From the NCBI GenBank assembly GCA_031265435.1, contig JAISCR010000154.1, positions 1 to 33,985 on the forward strand: a DNA stretch of 33,985 nt, given 5' to 3'. The translations under genes and the position numbers were made by a program. Origin of the DNA: Treponema sp. (GTDB lineage: Bacteria; Spirochaetota; Spirochaetia; Treponematales; Breznakiellaceae). Below are positions 32,756 to 33,985 of this stretch, in pieces (the stretch's first letter is position 1; each line of letters begins with the position of its first letter). The notes beneath the pieces were generated by a model. It worked only from the letters and a program-made list of their open reading frames with translations, was not told the DNA's origin and did no database searches.

Positions 32756-33190
32756 ATGAGACGCTTTCAGTTTAATCTTGAAAAAGTCCTCAAATTCCGG
32801 AAATACCGGGAAAGGGAAACCGAGATAGAGCTCGGCAGGGCCATAGGCGCGCTTACGATAATTCAGAACAGCTTAAAGGAAAACGCGGCAAACCATAATC
32901 AGGCGGCAGAGGAGCGTTTTGTCCAAACGGATATACGGGACATCCAATACTATGATCTCTATGTGCGGCGTCTTGAGATCGAAAAAGAGAAGCTCCTCAG
33001 GGAGGCGGCCCAGGCTGCCCTTGTAATCGAAGAGAAGCGCGCGGTTTATCTTGAGGCTTCCAGGGACAGGAAGGTACTGGACAAACTCAGGGAAAAAAGG
33101 GAAAAAGAATACCGCAAAACCATGCTGACCGAAGAAACAAAAGCACTTGACGATATCGCTTCCCTGGCCCTGGCGCGGAACAGGCTTTAG
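32756..33190 (+). CDS. fliJ: Flagellar export chaperone / ATPase stalk FliJ
   Basis: FliJ is the small coiled-coil protein that sits in the centre of the FliI hexamer and connects it to the export gate. It has 144 residues, the usual size. It starts M-R-R-F-Q-F-N-L-E-K-V-L-K-F-R, the typical N-terminus, and continues as almost pure charged helix. It starts nine bases after fliI and is the last recognisable gene on this strand. Sequence conservation in the family is low, but start motif, helix content and position agree. Confidence 0.92.
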   Translation: MRRFQFNLEKVLKFRKYRERETEIELGRAIGALTIIQNSLKENAANHNQAAEERFVQTDIRDIQYYDLYVRRLEIEKEKLLREAAQAALVIEEKRAVYLEASRDRKVLDKLREKREKEYRKTMLTEETKALDDIASLALARNRL

Positions 33191-33277
33191 GCGCTTGCGG
33201 AAATATCGTTATTCACCTTAATGAGTTATTGAGGGGCTTACCGGGCTTGCAGGAGTTCCTGTCGATTTGTTCAGATT

Positions 33278-33985
33278 TCAACATCCAACCACGGTGATAT
33301 TGTCTGCGGAAGGTATCCATCGCAGCCGTTTATCCCAGGAGGGTTTCTTCTTTCGCCGGTCAAAGATGACAAGGTAACACCGGAGCGGGAGACCCTCCCG
33401 CAGCCCTCCGGGGACTTTGGAAAAATTGTCCCGGTAACCCAGGGTCTGCCGTGTCCCTTCTTCCATCACGGCTTCAAAAGTCCGGCCCTGGCGGAGAAGT
33501 TTTATTTCCAGGATATTCCATGAACCGTGGTACTCCACTGCCAGGTCCATCCTCCCCCGTCCCGCAGCATATTCCCGTTCAATCCGGCCTGAACCGTTGG
33601 TAACCCGTTGCAAAAAGGCCATGAGGAGCAAATGGGGGAAAGCTTCCCGGTAGTCTGCCTGTTCTTCCCAAACTTCCGAATTGTTCCGCCAGAAAATTTG
33701 GAATTCTTTGAGAAGGGCATCCATGTCCAGGGTTCCGTCCGTTTTCTCCCACTTCCATCCCGGTTCCGGTATGGCCATTTGGGCGCTGAAGGTCATCTCC
33801 CGGGCCAAAACTTCCCGGTAAATGGGATTGGCCACTATCGGGGTTCCCCGTTCTATACTCACCAAGCCCAGGTCAAGGCAGAGCCGGAAGGGTTCGCCGC
33901 CGGCCAGCCGTATATCGGGTTCCCCGGTCATCAGTGTTTCCATCACCGCCCGTATCCGGGGGTCTTCCAGCCGGTAAGCCAGGGC
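33278..33985 (-). CDS. AAA-type ATP-binding protein with PD-(D/E)XK nuclease-like C-terminus (5' end outside window)
   Basis: The frame runs to the right edge without a start, so the gene enters from outside. The GTG at 33946 is an internal codon, because 13 upstream codons (including Y-R-L-E-D-P-R-I-R) continue the same protein. The text matches the C-terminal half of a large family of AAA-like ATP-binding proteins: L-D-L-G-L-V-S, then I-V-A-N-P-I-Y-R-E-V-L, and a terminal nuclease-like core R-G-R-M-D-L-A-V with E-I-K-L on the next strand. The ATPase P-loop would be off the window. These proteins are often present in many copies in termite-gut treponemes and other gut bacteria. Their role is not established. 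It faces fliJ convergently across an 87-base gap that holds only a short CAGGA/TCCTG stem. Confidence 0.75.
   Translation of the reverse strand, partial: ALAYRLEDPRIRAVMETLMTGEPDIRLAGGEPFRLCLDLGLVSIERGTPIVANPIYREVLAREMTFSAQMAIPEPGWKWEKTDGTLDMDALLKEFQIFWRNNSEVWEEQADYREAFPHLLLMAFLQRVTNGSGRIEREYAAGRGRMDLAVEYHGSWNILEIKLLRQGRTFEAVMEEGTRQTLGYRDNFSKVPGGLREGLPLRCYLVIFDRRKKKPSWDKRLRWIPSADNITVVGC

Noticed and set aside
33191..33277. Intrinsic terminator between fliJ and the convergent gene
   Set aside because: The only stem is CAGGA/TCCTG with a two-base loop and no U-run, too weak to call.
1..33985. CRISPR arrays, tRNA/rRNA genes, insertion sequences or prophage attachment sites
   Set aside because: The gaps are short, and I found no repeat-spacer pattern, cloverleaf, transposase frame or terminal repeats. 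The two Xer genes lack integrase or phage neighbours.

Overview
The window looks like a chromosomal segment of a spirochaete of the Treponema group. The evidence is two adjacent FlaA-type periplasmic flagellar sheath proteins next to a class II aldolase, and one long block running from mraZ through ftsZ and dprA to flgB-fliJ, an order that (from memory) matches Treponema and, in abbreviated form, Borrelia. The moderately GC-rich codon use and the AAA/PD-(D/E)XK-type gene at the right edge would suit a free-living or termite-gut treponeme better than a host-restricted pathogen. That last point is inference.

Left region (1-5235): the end of a sugar-binding lipoprotein, two MalF/MalG-type permeases and an FGGY carbohydrate kinase form a carbohydrate uptake operon with no ATPase gene in view. 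A hairpin between binding protein and permeases may set their ratio. Class II fructose-bisphosphate aldolase lies convergent to it. Next (5236-7884) come a membrane-anchored periplasmic protein of unknown function and a two-gene flaA operon driven by a perfect-consensus sigma-70 promoter. A small minus-strand accessory pair (8031-8983), one member resembling a PD-(D/E)XK nuclease fused to a winged helix, separates this from the division cluster.

Main block (about 9084-33190, all plus strand): a promoter with overlapping 10-bp-spaced TGGG repeats precedes mraZ, then rsmH, an ftsL-like gene, murF, mraY, ftsW, ftsQ, ftsA and ftsZ. This is a division/cell-wall cluster lacking ftsI, murE, murD, murG, murC and ddl at their usual places. 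It runs, mostly with overlaps or very short gaps, into a first Xer recombinase, a TPR protein, dprA, topA, a second Xer recombinase, hslV and hslU. Then comes the flagellar basal-body and export set flgB, flgC, fliE, fliF, fliG, fliH, fliI, fliJ. The layout joins wall synthesis, septation, chromosome dimer resolution and topology, proteolysis and flagellar assembly on one strand. A convergent AAA-type gene with a C-terminal nuclease-like domain enters from the right edge.

Most of the window is recognisable core biology. The points most worth a second look are an ftsA gene that seems to need a non-canonical start codon, the mraZ operator architecture, a hairpin displaying the flgB ribosome-binding site, an enlarged HslU I-domain, an acidic tail on FliI, and the uncharacterised nuclease-like pair. 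I do not see clear evidence of a wholly new multi-gene system.
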